From a bacterium (lineage in GTDB: Bacteria > Oederibacteriota > Muellerivitia > Muellerivitales > Muellerivitaceae), in contig JAICXI010000094.1 of NCBI GenBank assembly GCA_025980505.1, positions 1 through 7,095 on the forward strand: a stretch of DNA of 7,095 nt, read 5' to 3'. Each line of letters begins with the position of its first letter. Position 1 is the first letter of the stretch. The notes below the pieces were generated by a model, which did no database searches, was not told the DNA's origin, and saw nothing but the letters and a program-made list of their open reading frames with translations. This document shows, piece after piece, positions 1 to 5,870 of the stretch. The translations under genes and the position numbers were made by a program.

Positions 1-254
1 CGACCTAAAGGGGAAAATCTTGCTGGTTGACCAATACAACAAGAAACACAGCATTGGAGTTCAGTCCTTTAGGCATATGGTCTAATCCTGGTTGCCCATG
101 TTTGCGTTAGCCTTAGTGAACTTGCGGGAAATTGCGTGAACTTGGTTCAAGTGAGCAAACCAACCCGCCTTAGTGTAGACTGATTGTAAATAAACGGCCT
201 TGACTGTATTTTGGTCAACGGTTGTGGCGTGTTCGATTCCCACCACCTCCACCA
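1..254 (+). ncRNA. ssrA: 3' part of a probable tmRNA (ssrA), cut by the window start
   Basis: tmRNA rescues stalled ribosomes by acting first as tRNA-Ala, then as an mRNA for a degradation tag. The 3' end here is tRNA-like: a T-loop TTCGATT (232-238) closed by G231-C239, a T-stem of 224-227 with 240-243, a presumed acceptor 3' strand at 244-250 and encoded CCA at 252-254. A hairpin of 200-204 with 214-218 sits where tmRNA helix 2 is expected. Further upstream are paired segments that fit the tmRNA pseudoknot domain: 4-11 with 66-73 (8 perfect pairs), 79-85 with 107-112 (one bulged U), 124-128 with 164-168, and 142-147 with 158-163. A normal tRNA is excluded because no D-arm or matching 5' acceptor strand lies within 75 nt. 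About 250 nt downstream of the tag is normal, so the tag and 5' tRNA half should lie just before base 1. The tag itself is not visible, so the identity is inferred from structure. Confidence 0.7.
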
Positions 255-266
255 TTTTTTTCTTTC
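255..266 (+). terminator. T-rich tract directly after the tmRNA 3' end
   Basis: Seven T residues (255-261), then C, TTT and C, follow the encoded CCA without a spacer. The only hairpin just before is the tRNA-like T-arm, so this may help transcription end but is not a classical stem plus U-tract terminator. It could equally be just a T-rich processing region downstream of the RNA. Confidence 0.3.
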
Positions 267-342
267 AAAGTCGTGTCAAACGGCGAAGGCTGTTCCCGCC
301 GCCTTCCGCCCCAAAGCCTGAAACCGCCCGGAAGGGGAAGCC

Positions 343-672
343 GTGAAAACCGTCTGTCTTCTTTTGATTTCCAACATCTTCATGACCTTCGCCTGGTATG
401 GCCATTTAAAACACCGCACCGCACCCTTGTGGTTGGCGGTTTTGGTGAGCTGGTTTATCGCATTTTTTGAGTATTGTTTCCAGGTCCCCGCCAACCGGAT
501 CGGCAGCTACGAATTCACGACGGCCCAGCTTAAAATCATCCAGGAAGTCGTCACCTTGGTTGTCTTCTGCGGCTTCTCCGTGCTTTACCTGAAGGAAGAC
601 TTGAAATGGAATTACCTGGTCGGGTTTTGTTTCATGGTGGGGGCTGTTTTTTTCGTGTTTAAAAAAGGTTGA
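343..672 (+). CDS. DUF486 / DMT-family small membrane protein
   Basis: This 109-residue, very hydrophobic protein matches the DUF486 (DMT_6) family, short relatives of the drug/metabolite transporter superfamily. Four membrane segments are visible at roughly residues 3-16, 26-48, 66-84 and 88-106. The family pattern is clear: FMTFAWYGHLK near the N-terminus, a central FEYCFQVPANRIG stretch, then QLKIIQEVVTLVVF and a final LVGFCFMVGAVFFVF helix. Length is normal for the family, so it looks complete. The start is GTG at 343, supported by a purine-rich ribosome site (AAGGGG, 332-337) five bases upstream; the first in-frame ATG lies inside the first helix. Substrate and physiological role are unknown for this family, and a half-size transporter would have to work as a dimer. 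It stands alone between the tmRNA and the beta-helix gene, with about 200 nt of non-coding DNA after it and no convincing promoter before it. Confidence 0.88.
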   Translation: MKTVCLLLISNIFMTFAWYGHLKHRTAPLWLAVLVSWFIAFFEYCFQVPANRIGSYEFTTAQLKIIQEVVTLVVFCGFSVLYLKEDLKWNYLVGFCFMVGAVFFVFKKG

Positions 673-805
673 TTTAAACCGGGGCTGACAAATTAAAACT
701 GGTATTTTAAAAAGAGCTGGCTTTAACGTTTTAAGGTCCCCCCTGGACGCGGCCGGGTCTTTGGAATTTGTATGATTTAGCTCAGGCAACCGGGAAATTA
801 GAACT

Positions 806-833
806 TTGCAAAGAATAGGGCTTTTGTTAAACT
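806..833 (+). promoter_or_regulatory. Candidate sigma-70-type promoter for the beta-helix gene
   Basis: A -35-like TTGCAA (806-811) and a -10-like TAAACT (828-833) are separated by 16 nt, with a TG one base before the -10 (extended -10 form). Each hexamer matches 4 of 6 consensus bases. The start codon of the next gene lies 40 nt downstream. The rest of the 673-873 gap holds an A+T-rich stretch with a 7-nt inverted repeat (693-699 and 728-734) and nothing else I recognise. Confidence 0.4.
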
Positions 834-873
834 CTAGACCGCTTTCCAAACCTAATTTAAAGAGGCGACCTGA

Positions 874-1896
874 ATGAAATTTCTTCTCTCCCTTCTTGCC
901 GTTGCAGGCGCGTTGGCGATCTCCCAGGAGACACAGGCCGCCGGTCCCACTTATGTCAAAGACGCGATTTCCGTTTCCACCAATTGGTCCAAGGACAACA
1001 GCCCCTACATCCTCCAGAACGACATCGTGGTTTCCAGGGGCGCGGTACTAACCATCGAACCCGGGGTGGAAGTCCGGTTCGCCGCCTCCACCGCCGGCAA
1101 AGTCGGTTCGGGGCCCAACTTGGTCGTCCAAGGTGGCTTGAGGGCTGTCGGGAATTCGACCAGCCCCATTTCGTTCGCCCCGCAAGCGCAAGGCTCCCTG
1201 TGGGGGGCCCTTTATTTCAACAACAGCGATTCGACCAATTGCATCCTGCAGGGGTGCCTGGTCAAGGGCGGGCGCATTGTTTGCAATGGCGCCTCGCCGG
1301 TCATCACCCAATGCGCGATTTACGGGGCCAAAAGCGGCGTCGAGATCGCGATGAATTCGCAGCCCCAAATTGTGGGCAACCGGATCACCGCCAACGGGGT
1401 GGGGATCATCCTCTTTTCGGATACCGCCAGCCCCGTCATTACGGGAAATGAGATCTACAACAACAACTACGGCTTTTATTTGAAGGATTTTGGAATGCCG
1501 ACCATCTCCAACAATAAGATCTACAATAACCTTAAATACAACATGGTCAATTATTCGGCCAAGCCCTTGAGCGCGCCCAATAACGATTTTCGAATTTTGG
1601 ACGCCCAACAAATCGCCCGGACGATTTATGACGGGGCTTATAACGCGAGCTTCGGCAGGATCAACTATCTGCCTTACGCCGGAATGCCGGCGGGCCAAAC
1701 CGCTCCGATGATGGCCTCCGCCGGGTCGGTCGAGAAACCCAAGGTCCAGGAAGAGGATTTCTGGAGCTACGGGCGCCCGTTCGATGCCATGAAAATCAGC
1801 AACGTTGATTCCCAAAAGAAGAAGCCGTCCAGCGCGGTGAAGGTCCTCGCCGTTGGCGCCACCGCCGTCGTGACGGTGGTGCTTTTGTTCCTGTAA
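874..1896 (+). CDS. Secreted right-handed beta-helix protein with hydrophobic C-terminal tail
   Basis: This 340-residue protein has an N-terminal signal peptide (hydrophobic core about residues 3-16, likely cleavage after A22 in ETQA-AG). From about residue 45 to 230 it is a right-handed parallel beta-helix of the NosD/PbH1 type. It opens with an IEPGVEVRF turn near 61-69 and a SLWGALYF strand near 108-115, then repeats such as N-R-I-x-x-N-G-V-G-I (169-178), G-N-E-I-Y-N-N (191-197) and N-N-K-I-Y-N-N (213-219). Residues 235-314 are non-repetitive. The protein ends with KKKP (315-318) and a 22-residue hydrophobic segment that reaches the last residue. The ATG at 874 has an AGAGG site (861-865) eight bases upstream. 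The fold occurs in polysaccharide-processing and surface-binding proteins, but no catalytic residues stand out, so I assign only export and fold. It appears to be a single-gene unit. Confidence 0.85.
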   Translation: MKFLLSLLAVAGALAISQETQAAGPTYVKDAISVSTNWSKDNSPYILQNDIVVSRGAVLTIEPGVEVRFAASTAGKVGSGPNLVVQGGLRAVGNSTSPISFAPQAQGSLWGALYFNNSDSTNCILQGCLVKGGRIVCNGASPVITQCAIYGAKSGVEIAMNSQPQIVGNRITANGVGIILFSDTASPVITGNEIYNNNYGFYLKDFGMPTISNNKIYNNLKYNMVNYSAKPLSAPNNDFRILDAQQIARTIYDGAYNASFGRINYLPYAGMPAGQTAPMMASAGSVEKPKVQEEDFWSYGRPFDAMKISNVDSQKKKPSSAVKVLAVGATAVVTVVLLFL

Positions 1897-1994
1897 GATA
1901 AGACGCCTTTACCGGTCTCCTCCTTGTTTTCATTCCCCGGGAACTATTTCCATGCCGTAATGGCCGCGTGACGGCCCGACTTCGGAGAACGATC

Positions 1995-2357
1995 TTGGAC
2001 AAACTTGAAAAACGCCGCGATGACCGGGTCCTCCTTTCCCTCCCCTTCCACTACAAAGTTTTCCGGCTTGAAGACCTTGAAAAGGATGTCCGTGATGAAA
2101 CGCTTTCATTGAAGGCGGCCGTTGAAAACGTCAGCCAGGGAGGCGTGCAGGTCGTTTCCTCCCATCCCTTCGCCGTGGGCGACGTGCTGGAACTGGAGCT
2201 GGTTTTGCCGCAAGCCGGCAAGGTGCGGACCGTGGCCAAGATTGTTTGGAGCCGGGAAGATAAAAAGGGCGGTGAGAACCGGCACCGTTCGGGCGTCCAA
2301 TTCATCCCCGTTTATGAAGAAGACCTGAAGAAATTGAACGATTATTTGAAAGGGTAG
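1995..2357 (+). CDS. PilZ-domain protein 1 (probable c-di-GMP receptor)
   Basis: A single-domain PilZ protein of about 120 residues. Both halves of the c-di-GMP binding signature are present: RxxxR as RRDDR (residues 7-11) and N/DxSxxG as NVSQGG (45-50), followed by the expected beta-barrel strands (GDVLELELVLP, then VRTVAKIVWS) and a C-terminal helix ending DYLKG. Family members bind c-di-GMP and relay it to motility, secretion or exopolysaccharide machinery; no partner is visible here. I chose TTG at 1995 because GGAGA (1984-1988) lies six bases upstream and the protein then begins directly before the RxxxR loop. An in-frame GTG at 1968 would add nine residues but has no ribosome site and sits in a small hairpin (1962-1976). 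The stop is eight bases before the next PilZ start, so the two are probably cotranscribed. No clear promoter or terminator is seen in 1897-1994. Confidence 0.85.
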   Translation: MDKLEKRRDDRVLLSLPFHYKVFRLEDLEKDVRDETLSLKAAVENVSQGGVQVVSSHPFAVGDVLELELVLPQAGKVRTVAKIVWSREDKKGGENRHRSGVQFIPVYEEDLKKLNDYLKG

Positions 2358-2365
2358 GGCTGCAA

Positions 2366-2746
2366 TTGGCGACTCCCTTTTCACCGGATAAACGAATCGC
2401 TCCCCGGGTTCCCACCAGGGTCCTCCTGCGTTTCAGGCTCCTGAAGTCGCCGACGGGGGAGCCGCCCGAACCGGAATTGCATAACGGGAACAACATGATG
2501 TCCAACATCAGCCGGACGGGGTTCCTTCTTTCCACCAAGAACTACCTGGAAATCGAGTCGCAGATCGAGGTGGAGTTTCCGCTGGAGGGTTTCCGTGAGG
2601 TGGTCCGGGCGGAAGCGGAGGTGGTCCGGGCCAATCACGCCAATTTTCCAAACCAGGGCCGCTACGAGTACGGCCTCCGGTTCCTTTCCATGCACCCCCA
2701 TTTCCGGGAAGTTCTGGACAGCTACTTCCAAGCCGTAGGGGCCTAA
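2366..2746 (+). CDS. PilZ-domain protein 2 (probable c-di-GMP receptor)
   Basis: A second stand-alone PilZ protein, 126 residues. It carries RxxxR as RIAPR (residues 10-14) and NxSxxG as NISRTG (47-52), so the c-di-GMP contacts look intact. The strands after the motif (IEVEFPLEG, then VRAEAEVVRA, then YEYGLRFLSM) and the C-terminal helix (HFREVLDSYFQ) follow the usual PilZ order. The loop between the two motifs is longer than in its neighbour and rich in proline and glutamate (residues 28-40). The start is TTG at 2366, with a weak TAGGG site (2355-2359) that overlaps the stop codon of the upstream gene, suggesting coupled translation. It resembles its neighbour only in the domain motifs, so it is either an old duplication or an independent PilZ protein. 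No effector domain is attached; target unknown. Confidence 0.85.
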   Translation: MATPFSPDKRIAPRVPTRVLLRFRLLKSPTGEPPEPELHNGNNMMSNISRTGFLLSTKNYLEIESQIEVEFPLEGFREVVRAEAEVVRANHANFPNQGRYEYGLRFLSMHPHFREVLDSYFQAVGA

Positions 2747-2782
2747 AAAGCCTCGTCCGCCCCGCCGGTTGTAAACCTTCCA

Positions 2783-2812
2783 TTGTTCTCTTCGGCGTTA
2801 TCGTGCTAGAAT
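2783..2812 (+). promoter_or_regulatory. Candidate promoter of the skp-lpx operon
   Basis: A TAGAAT -10 (2807-2812, five of six consensus bases) preceded by TGC (extended -10) lies 18 nt after a weak TTGTTC -35-like element (2783-2788). Transcription from here would start near 2819 and give a leader of about 110 nt before skp. No sigma-E-type GGAACTT/TCAAA pair is visible, although envelope genes of this kind are often under such control in enterobacteria. Confidence 0.45.
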
Positions 2813-2839
2813 CCGGTTTATTTTTCGCCCGGCTTTTCG

Positions 2840-2857
2840 GTCCCCCGGGGAGGGGAC
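2840..2857 (+). other. GC-rich hairpin in the skp leader
   Basis: Bases 2840-2845 (GTCCCC) pair with 2852-2857 (GGGGAC) around a six-base loop. It is not followed by a T-run, so it is not a terminator. A second short hairpin (2893-2897 with 2903-2907, loop of five) lies nearer the gene, and the octamer CCGGTTTA occurs twice (2813-2820 and 2870-2877). Whether these affect expression or only reflect GC-rich DNA cannot be told from the sequence. Confidence 0.3.
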
Positions 2858-2931
2858 TCACCCGCAAGACCGGTTTAATCAGGACCTCCGGTGAACCCCG
2901 GCGGTTCCATTCTTAATTTTAAGGAGACGTT

Positions 2932-3459
2932 ATGCGCCTCATCGCTTTGTTGTGTTGCTTTTTGATGGCTCCGTTGGCTTCGGCCAAGGATTTGAAGGTC
3001 GCCACGGTGGATTTGGCAAGGCTTTTCAAGGATTATCCCGGCACCCATGTCGCCCAGAAGAAATTTTCGGAGATGGCCGATAAAAAAAAGCAGGACTTGA
3101 CCGAACAAGCGGAGGATCTCCAAGACCTCAAGAAGGAACTGTCAACCTCTTCCTCGGTCTATTCCGCAAAGCAATTGCGTCAAAAGAAAGACGACTATAA
3201 CCGGAAGGCCCAGGCTTTCGCCCAGTCGGAAAACCAGGTCCAGCAGGACCTGGCGGCCAAGGAAGCCGAAATGACGCAGGAGATCCTGGATAAGATCAAG
3301 GCCATCGTGGCCAAGGTGGCCGACGAAAGCGGCGTGGACCTGGTGCTGGACTCGGAGAAGACCGTTTACGTGAAGAACGGCGCGGACCTGACCGACCCGG
3401 TGCTGAAGGCCTTTAAAAGCGTCAGCGCCGACAAGGACGATTCGGATTCCAGTAAGTAA
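2932..3459 (+). CDS. skp: OmpH/Skp-family periplasmic chaperone
   Basis: Skp (OmpH) is a trimeric, tentacle-like periplasmic chaperone that holds unfolded outer-membrane proteins on their way to the BAM complex. This 175-residue protein has a signal peptide (residues 1-18, cleavage after ASA). A mature start with the family pattern VATVDLARLFKDYP follows, then a long charged helical region (about 40-130) rich in K, E, Q and A that would form the coiled-coil arms. It closes with the beta-strand segment VDLVLDSEKTVYVKNGADLT near 140-160 that rejoins the trimer body. The C-terminus is a short acidic/serine tail (DKDDSDSSK) beyond the usual end. The ATG has a strong AAGGAGA site. It is the first gene of the lpx operon, as in many diderms; bamA, often just upstream of skp, is not in this window. 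Confidence 0.92.
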   Translation: MRLIALLCCFLMAPLASAKDLKVATVDLARLFKDYPGTHVAQKKFSEMADKKKQDLTEQAEDLQDLKKELSTSSSVYSAKQLRQKKDDYNRKAQAFAQSENQVQQDLAAKEAEMTQEILDKIKAIVAKVADESGVDLVLDSEKTVYVKNGADLTDPVLKAFKSVSADKDDSDSSK

Positions 3460-3470
3460 GCGCCGATAAA

Positions 3471-3486
3471 CGCCTTCCGGAAGGCG
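3471..3486 (+). repeat. Perfect 16-bp palindrome over the lpxD ribosome-binding region
   Basis: Bases 3471-3478 (CGCCTTCC) are the exact reverse complement of 3479-3486 (GGAAGGCG). In RNA this can fold into a six-pair stem with a CCGG loop. The right arm contains GGAAGG, the only purine-rich site before the lpxD ATG at 3496, so folding would hide it. It lies in the 36-nt gap between skp and lpxD and has no T-run. Confidence 0.6.
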
Positions 3487-3495
3487 GTGAACCGC

Positions 3496-4545
3496 ATGGG
3501 AATTTCCTTTTCGCTGGAAAAGCTGGCCCGGGAAGTGGGCGGGACCTTCAAGGGAGACGGCTCCCTCGAAATCACCGGCGTGGCGTCTTTGGACGCCGCC
3601 GGGGAAGGCCAGCTTGCTTTCGTCACCAACGCGCGATACCTGCAAGCCGCGGCCGCCACGAAGGCCTCGGTCATTTTGTGCGAAAAGGAAATCCCGGGCC
3701 TTCCCAAGGCTTTTTTACTGGCGCCGAATCCCTATGCGGTATTGGCCAAAGTCATCGCCTTGTTCTTCCCACCGCCAGACCGGCCCCGGGGGATTCAACC
3801 CGGCGCCTGGGTGGCTCCCACGGCTTCGGTGCATGCCGAGGCTTCGGTGGCCGCGGGTGCCACGGTTTCAGCCGGGGCCAAGGTGGGCGCCCGGTCGGTG
3901 CTTTATCCGGGAGTGTATATCGGCGAGGGCGCTGTGGTGGGGGAGGATTGCCTCCTTTACCCGCAGGTGACGGTAAGGGAAGGCTGTGTGTTGGGGAACC
4001 GGGTCATCCTCCAGCCCGGAGTGGCCATCGGCGGCGACGGGTTCGGGTTCGCCCCCGAGGGCGAAGGCTACCGGAAGATACCCCAGGTGGGCAACGTGGT
4101 GCTGGAAGACGACGTGGAATTGGGAGCCAACGTTTGCGTGGACCGTGCCGCCTTGGGAACCACCCGGATCGGGAAGGGGACCAAGCTGGACAACTTGATC
4201 CAAATCGGGCACAACGTGGTGGTGGGCGAGCACACGGTCATGGCGGCCCAGACCGGCATCTCAGGGTCCACCCACATCGGCAGCCACGTGGTCATGGGAG
4301 GGCAGGTGGGCGTGGCGGGCCACTTGAAGATCGGCGACCACGTGACATTGGCCACCCGTACGGGCGTCATGGAGGACATCCTGGAAAAGGGGGTCTATTG
4401 GGGCTCCCCTTCCGCCGACATGTCGAAGGAAATGAAGAACGTGGCGGTTTACCGCCAACTGCCCGAGCTGATGAAAAGGATCCGGCATTTGGAAAAGGCC
4501 TTGGCGGAACTTCAAAACGCGGGAAAAAATGAAACCGAACGGTGA
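3496..4545 (+). CDS. lpxD: UDP-3-O-(3-hydroxyacyl)glucosamine N-acyltransferase LpxD
   Basis: LpxD adds the second 3-hydroxyacyl chain (from acyl-ACP) to the amine of UDP-3-O-acylglucosamine, the third step of lipid A synthesis in the cytoplasm. The 349-residue protein shows the uridine-binding N-terminal domain (about residues 3-95, with ITGVASLDAAGEGQLAFVTN), a long left-handed beta-helix of hexapeptide repeats (about 105-300), and a C-terminal helix (YRQLPELMKRIRHLEKAL) typical of the trimer. The GGDGFGF signature is at 179-185. With the ATG at 3496, the catalytic histidine of QIGHNV falls at residue 239 and the later GHLKI histidine at 276, the same numbers as H239 and H276 of E. coli LpxD; this favours ATG over an in-frame GTG at 3487. 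The 3' end overlaps the next gene by 17 nt. Confidence 0.95.
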   Translation: MGISFSLEKLAREVGGTFKGDGSLEITGVASLDAAGEGQLAFVTNARYLQAAAATKASVILCEKEIPGLPKAFLLAPNPYAVLAKVIALFFPPPDRPRGIQPGAWVAPTASVHAEASVAAGATVSAGAKVGARSVLYPGVYIGEGAVVGEDCLLYPQVTVREGCVLGNRVILQPGVAIGGDGFGFAPEGEGYRKIPQVGNVVLEDDVELGANVCVDRAALGTTRIGKGTKLDNLIQIGHNVVVGEHTVMAAQTGISGSTHIGSHVVMGGQVGVAGHLKIGDHVTLATRTGVMEDILEKGVYWGSPSADMSKEMKNVAVYRQLPELMKRIRHLEKALAELQNAGKNETER

Positions 4546-5869
4546 TTTCAGGCCGCAAAAAACCATCGGCCGGCCCTTTTCGTTCGAAGGCCCCGGCCTC
4601 CATACGGGCAAACGCTGCCATGTGACGGTATCGCCCTTGCCGGCGGGCTCGGGCATCCAGTTTTTCCGGACGGACCTGCGGGCCCGTATCCCCTTGTCCC
4701 CCGACCAAGTGACCAGCACGGCCCGGGGCACCACCTTGAGCGGCGAGAAAAACGCCATGATCCACACGGTCGAGCATTTCCTGGCCGCGGTCCATGGGTT
4801 TGAAATCGACAACTTGAAAATTGAAATGGACTCGGAGGAGATGCCCATCCTGGACGGGAGCGCCGTCTCCTTTTGCCAAGGGTTCCAAAAGGCGGGGTTG
4901 GTCCTCCAAGACGAACCCGTGGCGCCCCTCCGGGTCACCGAACCGATCGAACTGCGCTTCGGCGACGTTTATTTGAGGGCCGAACCGGCGGAAGGGCTCT
5001 TCCTGGAAGTGGCCACCTCCTTCCCCTATCCGGGCCTGGAAAACCAGCGGAGGACCTTCCGCCTGGAAGAGGGGAGTTTCGAGCGGGACCTGGCCCCCGC
5101 CCGGACCTTTTGCTTCGAGGAGGAAATCGAACAGCTCCGCAAGCAGGGACTGATCAAGGGCGGCGGTTTGGACTGCGCCCTGGTGATCGGTAAAAAGGGA
5201 GTGGTGAACGGTCCTTTCCGGTTCGAGGACGAGATCGTCCGCCACAAGACGCTGGATTTGCTGGGTGATCTCATGCTGTTGAACCGCCCCCTTTGGGCAA
5301 AAATCACGGTGAAGAAAGCCGGCCACCGCTACCACGTGGAATTGGCCAAGGCCATCCTGAAAAAATTCGGCGGCCAGGCTTCCCCACCGGCCCCCGCACC
5401 AAGAAAAGAGGAACCTATGCTCGACATCCTGGAGATCCAGAAGATCCTTCCACACCGTTACCCTTTCCTGTTGGTGGACCGGATACTGGAACTGGAACCC
5501 AACAAAAGGGTGGTGGGCATCAAGAACGTGACGGCCAACGAACCTTTCTTCCAGGGGCATTTTCCCGGCCACCCGGTCATGCCGGGGGTCCTGGTGATCG
5601 AGGCCATGGCCCAGGTGGGAGGTGTGGCCCTCCTGGTAAATAAGGACGGGAAGTCGGGGAAGATCATGTACTTGGCGGGCATCGACGACGCCCGTTTCCG
5701 CAAGCCCGTCATGCCGGGCGACCAGGTTCGGTTCGAGGTGGAGATCCTCACCCAGAGGGAAAAGGTGGCCAAGGTGCGCGGCAAGGCCTTCGTGGACGGC
5801 AAGGTGGCCGTGGAGGCCGTGATCACTTGCTTCATGGTGGATATCTCCGAGGAAAAGAAGGAAAAATAA
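4529..5869 (+). CDS. lpxC/fabZ: Bifunctional LpxC-FabZ: UDP-3-O-acyl-GlcNAc deacetylase / 3-hydroxyacyl-ACP dehydratase
   Basis: One 446-residue reading frame joins two enzymes. Residues 1-280 are LpxC, the zinc deacetylase that commits to lipid A. Zinc and catalytic residues are present: E82 and H83 in HTVEHFLAA, H239 and D243 in RHKTLDLLGD, H266 in AGHRYH, plus the LDGSA and ARTFCF signatures. Residues 297-446 are FabZ, a hot-dog-fold dehydratase of fatty acid elongation, with LPHRYPFLLVDRI, catalytic H344 in GHFPGHP and E358 in IEAMAQ. A 16-residue linker rich in Pro and Ala (281-296) joins them. Such fusions are known in Bacteroidetes/Chlorobi and some other phyla. The start overlaps lpxD by 17 nt with only a weak GGGA before it, implying coupled translation; lpxA begins one base after the stop. 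All active-site residues are intact, so both activities are expected. Confidence 0.95.
   Translation: MKPNGDFRPQKTIGRPFSFEGPGLHTGKRCHVTVSPLPAGSGIQFFRTDLRARIPLSPDQVTSTARGTTLSGEKNAMIHTVEHFLAAVHGFEIDNLKIEMDSEEMPILDGSAVSFCQGFQKAGLVLQDEPVAPLRVTEPIELRFGDVYLRAEPAEGLFLEVATSFPYPGLENQRRTFRLEEGSFERDLAPARTFCFEEEIEQLRKQGLIKGGGLDCALVIGKKGVVNGPFRFEDEIVRHKTLDLLGDLMLLNRPLWAKITVKKAGHRYHVELAKAILKKFGGQASPPAPAPRKEEPMLDILEIQKILPHRYPFLLVDRILELEPNKRVVGIKNVTANEPFFQGHFPGHPVMPGVLVIEAMAQVGGVALLVNKDGKSGKIMYLAGIDDARFRKPVMPGDQVRFEVEILTQREKVAKVRGKAFVDGKVAVEAVITCFMVDISEEKKEK
5407..5419 (+). promoter_or_regulatory. Internal ribosome-binding site and ATG for FabZ within the fusion
   Basis: AGAGG (5407-5411) lies five bases before an in-frame ATG (5417-5419) that encodes residue 297 of the fusion, precisely where stand-alone FabZ proteins begin (MLDILEIQKILPHR). 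The match and spacing are better than those of the fusion's own start at 4529. It could let the cell make free FabZ in addition to the fusion, or be a relic of once separate genes. Confidence 0.5.
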
Positions 5870-5870
5870 G

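Noticed and set aside
2..85. Open frame entering from the window edge (27 codons, reading DLKGKILLVDQYNKK... and ending in TAA at 83-85) that could be the C-terminus of a protein
   Set aside because: The same bases form long-range paired segments (4-11 with 66-73; 79-85 with 107-112) that fit the tmRNA, and no family is recognisable in 27 residues.
693..734. Inverted repeat TTAAAAC/GTTTTAA after the DUF486 gene as a terminator
   Set aside because: The arms are A+T-only apart from one base, the loop is 28 nt, and no T-run follows.
1968..1994. GTG at 1968 as start of the first PilZ gene
   Set aside because: No ribosome site precedes it and it sits in a small GC hairpin (1962-1976). TTG at 1995 has GGAGA at good spacing. 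It remains possible.
2739..2775. GGGGC...GCCCC pairing after the second PilZ gene as a terminator
   Set aside because: The loop is long and no T-run follows; it is probably chance pairing in GC-rich DNA.
3487..3495. GTG at 3487 as start of lpxD
   Set aside because: The purine-rich site would be only two bases away; the ATG at 3496 gives better spacing and places the catalytic histidines at residues 239 and 276 as in E. coli.
3678..4532. Long + strand open frame in another phase inside lpxD (284 codons)
   Set aside because: Its product is a G/R/P-rich low-complexity string with no ribosome site, while the lpxD frame carries every family motif.
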